DNA of 64,000 bases from Herpetosiphonaceae bacterium (lineage in GTDB: Bacteria > Chloroflexota > Chloroflexia > Chloroflexales > Kallotenuaceae). Positions 49,549 to 57,967 of this stretch are shown piece after piece. The position numbers were made by a program, and so were the translations under genes. The stretch is taken from assembly GCA_036374795.1 (NCBI GenBank), contig DASUTC010000364.1, forward strand, positions 1 through 64,000, read 5' to 3'. Position 1 is the stretch's first letter. Each line of letters opens with the position of its first letter. Below the pieces are notes generated by a model, which saw only the letters and a list, made by a program, of their open reading frames with translations, was not told the DNA's origin and made no database searches.

Positions 49549-50106
49549 ATGGTCGATACCGGCAGCATGAAAAAAGGCATCACGATCATTCTGGATGGTG
49601 AGCTATACAAAGTGCTGGAGCATGAGCATAACAAGCAGGGACGCGGCACCGCGAACGTTCGTCTGACGCTGCGCAACGTTCGCAGCGGCGCGACGATCGT
49701 CAAGACGGTGATGGCCGGTGAGCGCTTCCAGCAGGCGCGTCTGGAGAACAAAAAGGTACAGTATCTCTACCGCGACGGCGACGATTTCTTCTTCATGGAC
49801 CAGGAAACCTTCGAGCAGCCCCAGGTCGGCGCCGACATCATCGGCGACGCGGCCAAGTACATGAAGGAAGGGCTGGAGATGGAACTGCTGACCTACGGCG
49901 ACGAGGTGCTGGACGTGTCGCTGCCCACGGCGGTCGAGCTGACGATCACCGACACCGAGCCGAACTATCGCGGCGATACCACCACCGGCGGCAAGCCCGC
50001 GACGCTTGAGACGGGCGCTGTCACGCAGGTTCCCTTCTTCGTCGAGCGCGGCGAGGTCATTCGGGTCGATACCCGCACGGGCGCATACATCGAGCGCGTC
50101 AGCTAA
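49549..50106 (+). CDS. efp: Translation elongation factor P, Arg at the modification site
   Basis: A 185-residue EF-P that relieves ribosome stalling at polyproline. The three OB-type domains are complete; signatures include LYKVLEHEHNKQGRGTANVRLTLRNV, GDAAKYMKEGLEMELL and a C-terminal RGEVIRVDTRTGAYIERV. The loop tip that carries Lys34 in E. coli (with EpmA) or Arg32 in Pseudomonas (rhamnosylated by EarP) has Arg32 here (KQGRGTA). No epmA or earP gene is in the window, so the modification, if any, is unknown. Many Pro-rich proteins are encoded nearby, fitting a need for EF-P. The ATG follows CAAGGAGCTGAAGAGTC. Confidence 0.96.
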   Translation: MVDTGSMKKGITIILDGELYKVLEHEHNKQGRGTANVRLTLRNVRSGATIVKTVMAGERFQQARLENKKVQYLYRDGDDFFFMDQETFEQPQVGADIIGDAAKYMKEGLEMELLTYGDEVLDVSLPTAVELTITDTEPNYRGDTTTGGKPATLETGAVTQVPFFVERGEVIRVDTRTGAYIERVS

Positions 50107-50131
50107 ATGGTATGAATGCCTGAAGATGGAA

Positions 50132-50157
50132 GGATAGCGCACGCGCGCTATCCTTTC
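50132..50157 (+). terminator. Terminator or attenuator between efp and accB
   Basis: Perfect 9-bp stem GGATAGCGC (50132-50140) and GCGCTATCC (50145-50153) with a 4-nt loop, followed by TTTCT. It may cut or reduce transcription into accB. Confidence 0.7.
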
Positions 50158-50188
50158 TGGCCTAACTAACCTGATGAGGAGCTTGCCC

Positions 50189-50689
50189 ATGGCTGATGCG
50201 GATCGCAACGACGCCCTTTTGACCGATGAAGTGCGAGATCTGGTCGCACTGATCAAAGATACCGATATTGCCGAGGTGCTGATCGAGCGCGGCGATGCCA
50301 AACTGCATATCAAGCGCGCGGTGCCCCAGGCCACGCTCGCGCCGCAGGTCGTGATCCCTGCCCAGCAGGTGCCCACTGCCGTCGTGATGCCTGCCGCAGC
50401 CAACGGCACGGTGATGCACGAGAGCGCAGCGGTGCCGGAGGAATTCTCCGGCCACACCGTCACCGCGCCGATGGTCGGTACGTTCTACATGACGCCTGCG
50501 CCGAAAGATCCGCCCTACGTGCAGGTGGGCGATGAGGTCAAGCCAGGCGATGTGCTGGGCATCATCGAGGCGATGAAGATCATGAACGAGATCGAGTGCG
50601 AGGTGCATGGTCGCGTGAAGAAGATCATCGCCGAGCATGGGCAGCCCGTCGAGTACGGGCAGACGCTCATGCTGATCGAGCTGATGTAG
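50189..50689 (+). CDS. accB: Acetyl-CoA carboxylase biotin carboxyl carrier protein
   Basis: A 166-residue BCCP. The N-terminal ~50 residues (DEVRDLVALIKDTDIAEVLIERGDAKLHIKR) are the usual helix-strand part. An Ala/Pro/Val-rich linker (~50-85) follows. The C-terminal biotinyl domain has APMVGTFYMTPAPKDPPYVQVGD and the biotin-attachment EAMKIMNEIE (K130). It carries carboxybiotin between AccC and AccAD for fatty acid synthesis. accC normally follows accB but here xseA comes next, so accC must lie elsewhere. GATGAGGAGCTTGCCC precedes the ATG. Confidence 0.96.
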   Translation: MADADRNDALLTDEVRDLVALIKDTDIAEVLIERGDAKLHIKRAVPQATLAPQVVIPAQQVPTAVVMPAAANGTVMHESAAVPEEFSGHTVTAPMVGTFYMTPAPKDPPYVQVGDEVKPGDVLGIIEAMKIMNEIECEVHGRVKKIIAEHGQPVEYGQTLMLIELM

Positions 50690-50867
50690 CTCCACGCGGG
50701 CGACAAGCACGGCACCTGTCGGCGCGATCCGGCGATCGGCTGGGCGACTCATCGACACGTGATGCTGTCGCCCGCTGCCGCGATGCGCGCTACTGGCAGA
50801 CGTGCCGGAAGATCTCGCGCGCGTTTATAAGCCACCTCATACGCGGCAGCCGCCGTGGCACCCAATC

Positions 50868-52070
50868 ATGCATATTTTGTCGATTTCTGATCTCACGGAC
50901 TACCTCACACATATGCTGGAGGCTGATCCGATCCTGAGCGATGTGTGGGTCGAAGGCGAGGTTTCCAACTGGAGCCGCGCGTCGTCGGGGCACTGCTACT
51001 GGACGCTTCGTGAGGGCGACGCGCAGCTTCAGGCGGTCTGCTGGCGACAGCAGGCGCTACGCCAGCCGCGACTCCCATCCAGCGGCGAGCAGGTGCTCGT
51101 TCACGGGCATGTCTCCTTCTGGGCAGGCAGCGGCAGGCTCCAGCTCTACGTCGATCTGATCCGTCCCGCCGGGATCGGCATTCTGCACGCGCAGGTCGAG
51201 GCGCTCAAGCAGCGGCTGGAGGCGGAGGGCCTGTTCGATGTCGGGCGGAAGCGTCCGATCCCGGCGCTGCCACGGCGCATCGGCGTCGTGACATCGCCCA
51301 GGGGCGCGGCGCTGCGTGATATTTTGACTGTGCTGCGCCAGCGCTGGCCGCTCTGCGAGGTGATCCTTGCTCCCGCGCAGGTGCAGGGCGAGGCCGCGCC
51401 CGAAAGCCTGGTCGAGGCGCTCTACAACCTCTACGGCGTCGATCTCGATCTGATCATTGTCGCGCGCGGCGGCGGCTCGATCGAGGACCTGTGGGCGTTC
51501 AACGACGAGGTGGTCGCCCGCGCGATCTTCGCCAGCCCCGTGCCGGTCATTACGGGCGTGGGCCACGAGACGGATACCACGGTGGTCGACTATGTCGCCG
51601 ATGTGCGCGCGGCAACGCCCTCGGTCGCGGCGGCGCTGGCGACGCCCAACATCGCCGAGCTGCGCAGCGAGCTTCAGACGACGACCGATCAGCTTCATGC
51701 GGGTATCAGCCAGCAGGTCGCGCAGGCCCGTGATACGCTGGCGCATACCGCGCGGCGCTTGCAGCGGCTCGCGCCACAGGCGCGGCTGGACCGCGACGGG
51801 CAGCGGCTGGAGCAGCTTGGCGCGCGGCTGAAGCGTACGCTAAGCACCAGCCTGGCCTTTCAAACGCTCCATCTGCGCGGCCTGCGCCAGCAGCTCGACA
51901 TGCTGAACCCACGGGCGACGCTGGCGCGCGGCTACGCGGTTGTTCGGCGGCCCGACGGCACGGTGGTGCTGAATCCGGCCACGGTTGCCGACGGCGACGA
52001 GCTGCTGCTTGAGCTACGCGACGGCATGCTTGGCGCGCGCGTCGAACGTGGGATCGAGCCGACCCGTTAA
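50868..52070 (+). CDS. xseA: Exodeoxyribonuclease VII large subunit
   Basis: A 400-residue subunit of ExoVII, which degrades single-stranded DNA from both ends. Seen: an OB-fold N-terminus (SDVWVEGEVSNWSRASSGHCYWTLREG), the catalytic domain IGVVTSPRGAALRDILTVL, IIVARGGGSIEDLWAFNDE, and VITGVGHETDTTVVDYVADVRAATPS, then coiled-coil helices for XseB binding and a C-terminal LARGYAVVRRPDG. The ATG at 50868 (MHILSISDL) is chosen over an upstream GTG. Paired with xseB. Confidence 0.95.
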   Translation: MHILSISDLTDYLTHMLEADPILSDVWVEGEVSNWSRASSGHCYWTLREGDAQLQAVCWRQQALRQPRLPSSGEQVLVHGHVSFWAGSGRLQLYVDLIRPAGIGILHAQVEALKQRLEAEGLFDVGRKRPIPALPRRIGVVTSPRGAALRDILTVLRQRWPLCEVILAPAQVQGEAAPESLVEALYNLYGVDLDLIIVARGGGSIEDLWAFNDEVVARAIFASPVPVITGVGHETDTTVVDYVADVRAATPSVAAALATPNIAELRSELQTTTDQLHAGISQQVAQARDTLAHTARRLQRLAPQARLDRDGQRLEQLGARLKRTLSTSLAFQTLHLRGLRQQLDMLNPRATLARGYAVVRRPDGTVVLNPATVADGDELLLELRDGMLGARVERGIEPTR

Positions 52071-52158
52071 GAGGCAGTTAACCTCTCCCGCAAGTGGAAC
52101 AGGGACCGATGGACTATGGACGTTGTGGCGTCGGTCGCTAAAGATTCAAGGAGTATCT

Positions 52159-52407
52159 GTGCCACGAAAAACATCTCCAGCCGGAGACGCAACACCCAGC
52201 TACGAGGCGCTTATCGAGCGCTTGCAGCAGGTGGTGGAGCGGCTTGAGACAGGCGAGCTACCGCTGGCCGAAGCGCTGGCGCTTTACGAGGAAGGTGTAG
52301 CGCTCTCGACACGCTGCCAACAACTGCTTGACGCAGCCGAGCTACGCATTCAACAGCTCTCAGTTGGCGCGGATGGAATCGACATTGTGCCCTGGACCGA
52401 CGAGTAA
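52159..52407 (+). CDS. xseB: Exodeoxyribonuclease VII small subunit
   Basis: An 82-residue helical subunit that binds XseA coils. The signature YEALIERLQQVVERLETGELPLAEALALYEEGVALS is clear and ends with the CQQLLDAAE helix. The start is GTG with AAGGAG seven nt upstream; no ATG fits. It lies 88 bp after xseA, the normal pairing. Confidence 0.92.
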   Translation: MPRKTSPAGDATPSYEALIERLQQVVERLETGELPLAEALALYEEGVALSTRCQQLLDAAELRIQQLSVGADGIDIVPWTDE

Positions 52408-52502
52408 GCACCCGCACCCGGCAGATTGGCATGAGGTGTAGGCCGTGGCTCCGTTATCCGCACAACGTCAAGGCCATCGCACCAATAACAACGGAGTCCA
52501 TC

Positions 52503-54467
52503 ATGCTGATCGAACACGTTTATCGCTATCCCCGCCGCATCACCTGGCCGCTCGAATTGCTGTGTGGCCTGGCTATTGCCTGGGGAGCGCTGAATGTCGT
52601 CCGCACCGCGCTGTTGCTGCTGACAGAGCGCTGGCCGATCGAGCCGTCGATTCTCAAGAAAGCCCCCCAGCTGGGCCAGCTTGTGGCGTGGATGGAGCGC
52701 ACCGGGCCGCAGCAGCCGACGCTGAGCGCCCTGCTCTCGGCGCTGATCTGGCTGCTGGCGCTGCTTTTTGTGACGCTGCTGCTGCGCAATGCGTTTCCCA
52801 CGGTGCGTTGCAGCGTGCGCGGCCTGCTGGTCTGGTTTGGCAACGACTGGGTGCCCATTAGCTGGGAGGGGATGCGCGCGCTGCGTGTCACCGATAACCC
52901 CGACGGCAAGCGGTTTGTCGTGCTGGTGCAGACCGACGATAAGCAGCTCACGCCCTGGCACCGGATCTACAGCTTTGTGTATCGCTTTGGCTTCAAGCGC
53001 GGCTTCTTGATCACCTCCAGCATTCAGGACGGCGATGGCCTGCTCCGCGAGATGATGGAAGAGATCACGCGGCGGCGTAAGCTCGGTGAGAAGCTTGATA
53101 TCGAGATGGAAGAGGGCCAGCGCTCGCTGCTGTTTGGCCTGCTGGTCAGCCCCACGAGCTTCTTCCGCCGCGCAGCGCCCACCTCCGACGCGCCGATGTT
53201 CCAGCCGATCGCGGCGGGAGCGTCCGTCGGTGGTGCCACGCTGACCATGCCCGGCGCGGGCAGCGCGCTCTCTCAGGCGGGACAGCCGCGCGCCGCGACG
53301 GTGCCGCAGGGCGAGATCGTGAGAGCGGACTATCCCCGGCAAATGCAGCGGGTTCTGAATATCGTCACCGCGCTGATCGTGGGCTTTGCGCTCTGGCGCT
53401 ACCTGGACGCCTGGATCACGTTTTTGATCTTCAAGTTTCCATCGCTGCAACAGAGCGCGCTCTTCAGCGGACGCGAGATTGAGCCGCTCGTCTCGGACTG
53501 GGGCCTGCTGGTCGGCGCGCATATCGGGCTGGCGCTGGTCGCCGGCGCGCTGCTGCTGATCCGCCATCTCTTCCCGGCGGTGACGGTCGACGGCACGGGG
53601 ATTATTTTGACGGCGCTGGGACGCTCCCATCGGCTTACCTGGGAGCAGGTGCGCGTGGTCAAAGCGACGGATGTGCGCGACGGCCAGCATGTCGTGCTGA
53701 TCGAGGGCGATGATACCGCGCTGCCGTGGTATTTCCGCATGGGGCCGTGGCTCTACGATGGCAGCGTTGGGCGCGGCGCGCTGATCTGGCCCGCTATTCA
53801 GCCGTTCGAGCCGCTGATGCAGCGGATGGCGCTGGAGCTGACCCGTCGCCAGCAGCCCGATCAGCCGCTCAAGCTCCGCGACGACGCGCCCGGCTGGCTG
53901 CTGATGATGGCGGTGCGTCCCGCAGACGCGCTCGATCGGCTGGTGATGCAGTACCAGGACGACGAGGATGCGCCACAGTCGCTCGAAACATCGGCGGTGG
54001 TGCGCGCCGGTATTCGCATGCTCTGGTGCGCGGTGGGTCCTGTCGTGCTGCTGCTGACCTACTGGATGATGTACAAGGGCCTGCTGATCTCGGCGCAGGT
54101 GCCGATGATGCTGATCATCGCGGTGCTCTGGGGCATGGCCGAGTGGCCGCTGGCCGCGCTGCTGGCCTCGTCGCTCGACCAGATCGTCGGCATCGGCAAT
54201 AAAGGCTATCAAGGGCTGTACATGTACCCGACGGCGCAACTGCCGCGTCTGCTGCCGCTGGTGCTGGCGATCCTGCTGACGTTCATGGGCTTTCCGAATC
54301 TGGCGCTGCTGGCCTGGTTCGGCGGCATCATCTGGTCCGGGATCTTGACGGCAGGGCTGTGGGAGGCGCTCTACAACTGGCGTGGCCTGGCGCTGGTCGG
54401 CGGCAGCGCAATGCCCGTGTTCTTCCAACTGCTAACCTTCCTGGGCGTGCTCGTGCTGCGCGGCTAG
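52503..54467 (+). CDS. Large membrane protein with PH-like soluble segments
   Basis: A 654-residue protein I cannot name. Helices: an N-terminal one (LELLCGLAIAWGALNVVRTAL), one at ~75-95 (LLSALIWLLALLFVTLLL), then a soluble segment (~100-200) with TVRCSVRGLLVWFGNDWVPISWEGMRALRVTD. A second, similar unit follows ~290-440 (VTVDGTGIILTALGRSHRLTWEQVRVVKATDV). The two resemble each other as strand-rich, PH-like repeats. Five to six helices follow to the C-terminus. The duplicated design suggests an internal repeat. It follows xseB by 95 bp. A role in membrane homeostasis is only a guess. Confidence 0.65.
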   Translation: MLIEHVYRYPRRITWPLELLCGLAIAWGALNVVRTALLLLTERWPIEPSILKKAPQLGQLVAWMERTGPQQPTLSALLSALIWLLALLFVTLLLRNAFPTVRCSVRGLLVWFGNDWVPISWEGMRALRVTDNPDGKRFVVLVQTDDKQLTPWHRIYSFVYRFGFKRGFLITSSIQDGDGLLREMMEEITRRRKLGEKLDIEMEEGQRSLLFGLLVSPTSFFRRAAPTSDAPMFQPIAAGASVGGATLTMPGAGSALSQAGQPRAATVPQGEIVRADYPRQMQRVLNIVTALIVGFALWRYLDAWITFLIFKFPSLQQSALFSGREIEPLVSDWGLLVGAHIGLALVAGALLLIRHLFPAVTVDGTGIILTALGRSHRLTWEQVRVVKATDVRDGQHVVLIEGDDTALPWYFRMGPWLYDGSVGRGALIWPAIQPFEPLMQRMALELTRRQQPDQPLKLRDDAPGWLLMMAVRPADALDRLVMQYQDDEDAPQSLETSAVVRAGIRMLWCAVGPVVLLLTYWMMYKGLLISAQVPMMLIIAVLWGMAEWPLAALLASSLDQIVGIGNKGYQGLYMYPTAQLPRLLPLVLAILLTFMGFPNLALLAWFGGIIWSGILTAGLWEALYNWRGLALVGGSAMPVFFQLLTFLGVLVLRG

Positions 54468-54579
54468 TCAGCAGCCACATATCAGATCAGCGAGCGGGAG
54501 CGTCAGACATTGGCGCTCCTGCTGCTTTTTGGAAAGGCTCGCATTGGCGATCCGAGGCGGAAAACGAGCGAAAAGGCCG

Positions 54580-54609
54580 TTGCGCGGCGCGTCTCCTGCC
54601 TGCTACACT
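54580..54609 (+). promoter_or_regulatory. Promoter candidate for Uma2 gene 2
   Basis: TTGCGC at 54580-54585 and extended -10 TGC-TACACT (54601-54609) with an 18-bp spacer, 51 bp before the ATG. Confidence 0.5.
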
Positions 54610-54660
54610 CATGTAGTGGAGAGCTGCCACAGCCGATTGAAACACCGCGAGGAGGCAGGC

Positions 54661-55221
54661 ATGGCAACACACATCCGTCCTCTGCTGACGGTGGCCGATC
54701 TAGAGCTGATGCCGGATGACGGCAATCGCTATGAGCTATTGGAAGGAGAGCTTGTCGTGTCGCGCGCGCCGCGCCTCACGCATCAGCGTGTTTCGGGCAA
54801 CATCTTTGCCTTGATCCGCGCCTATCTTGAGCAGCACCCGATCGGCGAGGTGTTTGCAACAGCCGGCGTCATGTTCGATCAGTTTAGCAGCGTGATCCCC
54901 GATCTGGTCTTCGTGAGTCACGCGCGACAGGCGGAGATTGTCGTCGACGATCGTTTTATCGGCGGGCCGGAGCTGGTGATTGAGATTCTATCGCCGGGCG
55001 AGGACAACGCGCGCCGGGATCGCGTGACGAAACGGCAGATTTACGGTCGCTTCGGCGTCGATGAGTACTGGATCGTCGATCCAGAGCAACAGATCATTGG
55101 GGTATATCAACTGGACGATACAGTGCTTGAGCTTCGGGTAACGGTTACGCGGCACGATGCGCTGATGTCGAACGTGCTGCCCGGCTTTCTCTGTCGAGCA
55201 AGAGATATGTTCAGGCGCTAA
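54661..55221 (+). CDS. Uma2-family (DUF820) putative nuclease, second copy
   Basis: A 186-residue Uma2 protein. Seen: MPDDGNRYELLEGELVVSRAPRLTHQRVSGNIF, then IPDLVFVSH, the catalytic region LVIEILSPGEDNARRDRVTKRQIYGRFGVDEYWIVDPEQ, and VLPGFLCRARDMF. It is closer to the main Uma2 pattern (LVIEILSP) than the 7.9-kb copy (VIEVAETS), so the two are not a recent duplication. GCGAGGAGGCAGGC precedes the ATG. It converges on the end of the hydrogenase-like operon, 39 bp away. Confidence 0.9.
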   Translation: MATHIRPLLTVADLELMPDDGNRYELLEGELVVSRAPRLTHQRVSGNIFALIRAYLEQHPIGEVFATAGVMFDQFSSVIPDLVFVSHARQAEIVVDDRFIGGPELVIEILSPGEDNARRDRVTKRQIYGRFGVDEYWIVDPEQQIIGVYQLDDTVLELRVTVTRHDALMSNVLPGFLCRARDMFRR

Positions 55222-55259
55222 GCGCAGAATACACGCCAGAGTCATACCGTTGACGCAGC

Positions 55260-56081
55260 CTAGCTCCCCAGCCAGATCCGCCCAGAGAGCGCAATCGCCG
55301 CCAGCGGCAGCACAATCAGCCAGCAGAACCGCAGCGCCACGTTGAGCGTCCGATGCACCGCCCCACCGCGCAGGCCACGCCCGATCAGCGCGACCGCCAG
55401 CGCCAGCCATAGCTTGAGGCCAAGCTGCTGCCACCAGATCAACTGCGGCGCGCTCACAAACGTCGTCGCCACCAGCGCGATCAGCAGCACGCCGCGTAGA
55501 TTCTGCGCCCAGCGCGCGACGCCGATGTCCTCCGGCAGCAGATGCGAGTCGGCATCGCCCAGGCCCAGGCCGCTCTCGCCGTTGAACGGCTGCCAGCCAG
55601 CCGCCGGAGGCAGCGCCAGCAGCGCGGCCAGCGCCCCCAGCAGCAGCGGCCCCAGGTCGAGCAGATCGCGGCCCTGCCAGTTCAGCCCCACCAGCACCGC
55701 CACCCACAGCGCCACGCGACCGCTAACGCCGATCTGTGCCTCACGCACGGCAGCGCGGCTTGCCGCCGGTAGCGACGACATCAATCCCGGCAGCAGCGCC
55801 ACCAGAAAGCTCGCCTCGGTAAACGCCCACAGCCGCCAGAGATCTTGATTCGGCAGCGGCGCGAACGGGCTGGCAGGCCACGGCAGCAGCCCCAGCGCGA
55901 TGAAGCTGAGCACGATCGAGAGCGCGTAGGGCAGCGGCCCGACGCCACGCAGCGCCAGCCAGGTCTTGCGGATCGCCTGGCTGCCGCGCGCCGAGCGACC
56001 AAGCGCGGCGATCAGCACCAGGGCTACAAAGCTGACCCAGAGCAGGCCGGGATAGACCAGCAGTTGAAAAAGCGTCTCCAT
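55260..56081 (-). CDS. HyfC/HycD/NuoH-like membrane subunit of the hydrogenase-like complex
   Basis: A 273-residue membrane protein, about 8 helices, last of the six-gene operon. Its size, helix pattern (LLVYPGLLWVSFVALVLIAALGR at the start) and place fit the NuoH/HyfC family that links the hydrophilic arm to the antiporter-like arm. The family's conserved acidic loop (normally with R-x-P-F-D-x-x-E) is only weakly kept here: GWQPFNGESGLGLGDADSHLLPEDIGVARW at ~165-195. It is therefore a strongly divergent member. It lies 4 bp after the NuoB-like gene. Assignment rests largely on context. Confidence 0.6.
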   Translation of the reverse strand: METLFQLLVYPGLLWVSFVALVLIAALGRSARGSQAIRKTWLALRGVGPLPYALSIVLSFIALGLLPWPASPFAPLPNQDLWRLWAFTEASFLVALLPGLMSSLPAASRAAVREAQIGVSGRVALWVAVLVGLNWQGRDLLDLGPLLLGALAALLALPPAAGWQPFNGESGLGLGDADSHLLPEDIGVARWAQNLRGVLLIALVATTFVSAPQLIWWQQLGLKLWLALAVALIGRGLRGGAVHRTLNVALRFCWLIVLPLAAIALSGRIWLGS

Positions 56082-56085
56082 CGCG

Positions 56086-56472
56086 CTACGACTCCACCAG
56101 GCGCGGCTGCCGCGCCGACTCGATCAGCGCCTCGACCACGCCATCGACCAGCGGCGGACAGCCGTCGACCTTGCGCCGCGCCTCGATATCGGGCAGCGCC
56201 GCGATGCCGCCCTTGCCGAAGGGATGCCCGTCGATCGCGCAGCGCCCGACCGCGACCAGCGGCAGGCGGCCTTTGATCTGTGAGGTATAGATCGCCAGCA
56301 GCGCGTTGCGCGTGGCAGGCGGAATACTGCCCGTTAGCGCGACCACATCCGCCGCCTGGGGGGTTGCGGCCCACGCCAGATCGGACGATCCCTCGACCGC
56401 CGCCCAGACCTCTGCGGCACACGCGCCACAGTCCGCCGCGCAAAGATGAAAGACTCGTACAGCTCGTGCCAT
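56086..56472 (-). CDS. NuoB/HyfI/HycG-like small [4Fe-4S] subunit
   Basis: A 128-residue protein with the four cysteines of the group 4 hydrogenase and NuoB small subunit: CxxC (DCGACAAEV, C15 and C18, with the Glu), GRCAIDG (C78), and GCPPLV (C105). These bind the cluster next to the large subunit's active site or quinone cavity. The form C-x-x-C-x-x-E follows hydrogenases more than NuoB (which has CC). At 128 residues it is slightly shorter than HycG or NuoB. It is placed between the antiporter-like and HyfC-like genes. A good alignment around all four Cys makes this the best-preserved subunit with the large one. Confidence 0.82.
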   Translation of the reverse strand: MARAVRVFHLCAADCGACAAEVWAAVEGSSDLAWAATPQAADVVALTGSIPPATRNALLAIYTSQIKGRLPLVAVGRCAIDGHPFGKGGIAALPDIEARRKVDGCPPLVDGVVEALIESARQPRLVES

Positions 56473-56482
56473 CGTTCGCCCC

Positions 56483-57916
56483 CTACTGGCTCAGAAACGC
56501 AAGCGCGCGCACCGTCGCATCCAGCCGCGCGACGATAGGCTGCGGCCACAGGCCCACGACCACACTGCCGAGCAGCAGCGCCAGGATCAGCGCCAGCAGC
56601 GCGCGCGGCGCGTACGGCACTCCCACCGTCGTCAGGCGCTCGATGTCGTCCGAGAGCAGGCTGCGCGTCGTCGGTAGATCGCGGGGCTGGAGCAGCACGC
56701 GGCGGAGGAGCTTTGCCCCGGCAGCGCCGCTCAGCACCAGGCTGATCGCGACGATCAGCGCAAGCGGCCAGCCCCGCTCCTGGCTCGCGGCGATCAGGAG
56801 CAGCTTGGGCAAGAACCCGCTGAACGGCGGCACGCCCAGCAGCAGCAGCACGCCGAGCAAAAACGCCACCGCCGCCAGCGGACGCTCGCGCAGCGCCCCG
56901 GCCTGCTCGCGACGGCCAGGCACCGGCTGCTCCAGCAGCGCGAGGCCAAGCGTCAGCAGCGCCACCGCAAGCACATGATTCAGCGCGCCGATCAGCGCCG
57001 CGCTCACGCCGAGCGTCGTCGTCATGCCCAGCCCGATCGTCAGCAGCCCGGCATTCGCGATCGTCAGAAAGGCGATCACCCGCCGCACGCGAGCCGCGCC
57101 CAGCGCCAGCGCGCTGCCGAAAAGCGCCGACAGACCGCCCAGCCCCAGCAGCAGCCGCTGCCCCCCGGTGTTGCCGACGATAAGCTGCGGCTGCGTTTGC
57201 AGCGCCACCAGCAGCACCGGCAGCGCAAAGATCGTCAGCAGCCCGACATGCACGAACATCGTCGTGGGCGGCGCTTCATCCAGCATATCCGGCAGCCACA
57301 GATGGAACGGGATCAGACCCAGGCGGATACAAAAGCCTGCTACCAGCACGCCAAAAATCGCGCGCGTCAGCGTCGGGCCGGTCGTCGCAAGCTGCTGCGT
57401 GTAGGCCGTCGCCAGGATAAAGCCGATCAGCAGCAGCAGGCCGCCCAGCGCCACCAGCAGCGTGTACTTGACCGCCATGCCGAGCGTCTGGGGTCTGAGC
57501 AGCGTCGGGCTATGCAGCGGCTGATCGATCAGTTGCACGCCGCCGATCAGACTCGCCAGCAGCAGCAGCGCCGCCACCAGGAGCGGCTCCTGAATGATCA
57601 GAATTGCCGCCCCCAGGCTGAGGATCAGCAGCAGCATCGCCACGAAATGCTCGCCGTGGGCCACGAACGTCGCCGCCAGCATCGTGATCAGCGCGCTCAG
57701 GCAGAATGTCGCCAGAAAAAGCTGGCCCAGCTCGTTATAGTTGATGCTGACTCCCAGCAGTTGCGCGGGCTGATCGATCGGCGCGCTCAGCGCCAGCCAC
57801 AGCTCTGCCGCAACCGTCGCCGCGCCAGCCCAGCCGACCAGCTGGCTCTGGCGGCGGAGCACGAAGCTGCCGCCCGCGATTGCTAATGGAAACAACATCA
57901 AAAGCAAGTATGTCAT
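56483..57916 (-). CDS. NuoN/HyfF-like antiporter-type subunit
   Basis: A 477-residue, about 14-helix protein of the proton-conducting Mrp/Nuo family. Visible: GLIPFHLWLPDMLDEAPPTTMF in the place of the canonical PFHxWLPDA stretch, VIAFLTIANAGLLTIG, and GVPPFSGFLPKLLLI, the late Lys region. The TM7 stretch where NuoN and NuoL carry a channel Lys has none here (FVHVGLLTIFALPVLL). The TM5 Glu also appears absent (ALLLLASLIGGVQL). The protein may not pump by the normal path. It is the fourth gene of the operon, 51 bp after the HyfE-like gene. Confidence 0.78.
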   Translation of the reverse strand: MTYLLLMLFPLAIAGGSFVLRRQSQLVGWAGAATVAAELWLALSAPIDQPAQLLGVSINYNELGQLFLATFCLSALITMLAATFVAHGEHFVAMLLLILSLGAAILIIQEPLLVAALLLLASLIGGVQLIDQPLHSPTLLRPQTLGMAVKYTLLVALGGLLLLIGFILATAYTQQLATTGPTLTRAIFGVLVAGFCIRLGLIPFHLWLPDMLDEAPPTTMFVHVGLLTIFALPVLLVALQTQPQLIVGNTGGQRLLLGLGGLSALFGSALALGAARVRRVIAFLTIANAGLLTIGLGMTTTLGVSAALIGALNHVLAVALLTLGLALLEQPVPGRREQAGALRERPLAAVAFLLGVLLLLGVPPFSGFLPKLLLIAASQERGWPLALIVAISLVLSGAAGAKLLRRVLLQPRDLPTTRSLLSDDIERLTTVGVPYAPRALLALILALLLGSVVVGLWPQPIVARLDATVRALAFLSQ

Positions 57917-57944
57917 CGAAATCTACATTCTCGATCAAAACGGG

Positions 57945-57962
57945 CGTGAGTGAGCACTCACG
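57945..57962 (-). other. Hairpin in the hydrogenase-like operon
   Basis: CGTGAGTG and CACTCACG separated by 2 nt (57945-57962), between the HyfE-like and NuoN-like genes. It is the only real gap in this operon and may be a processing site, a partial terminator or a regulator site. Confidence 0.5.
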
Positions 57963-57967
57963 TTCGA

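Noticed and set aside
52350-54428. 692-codon open frame antisense to the large membrane protein
   Set aside because: His/Gln/Arg-rich composition without motifs; the plus frame has helices and a good start.
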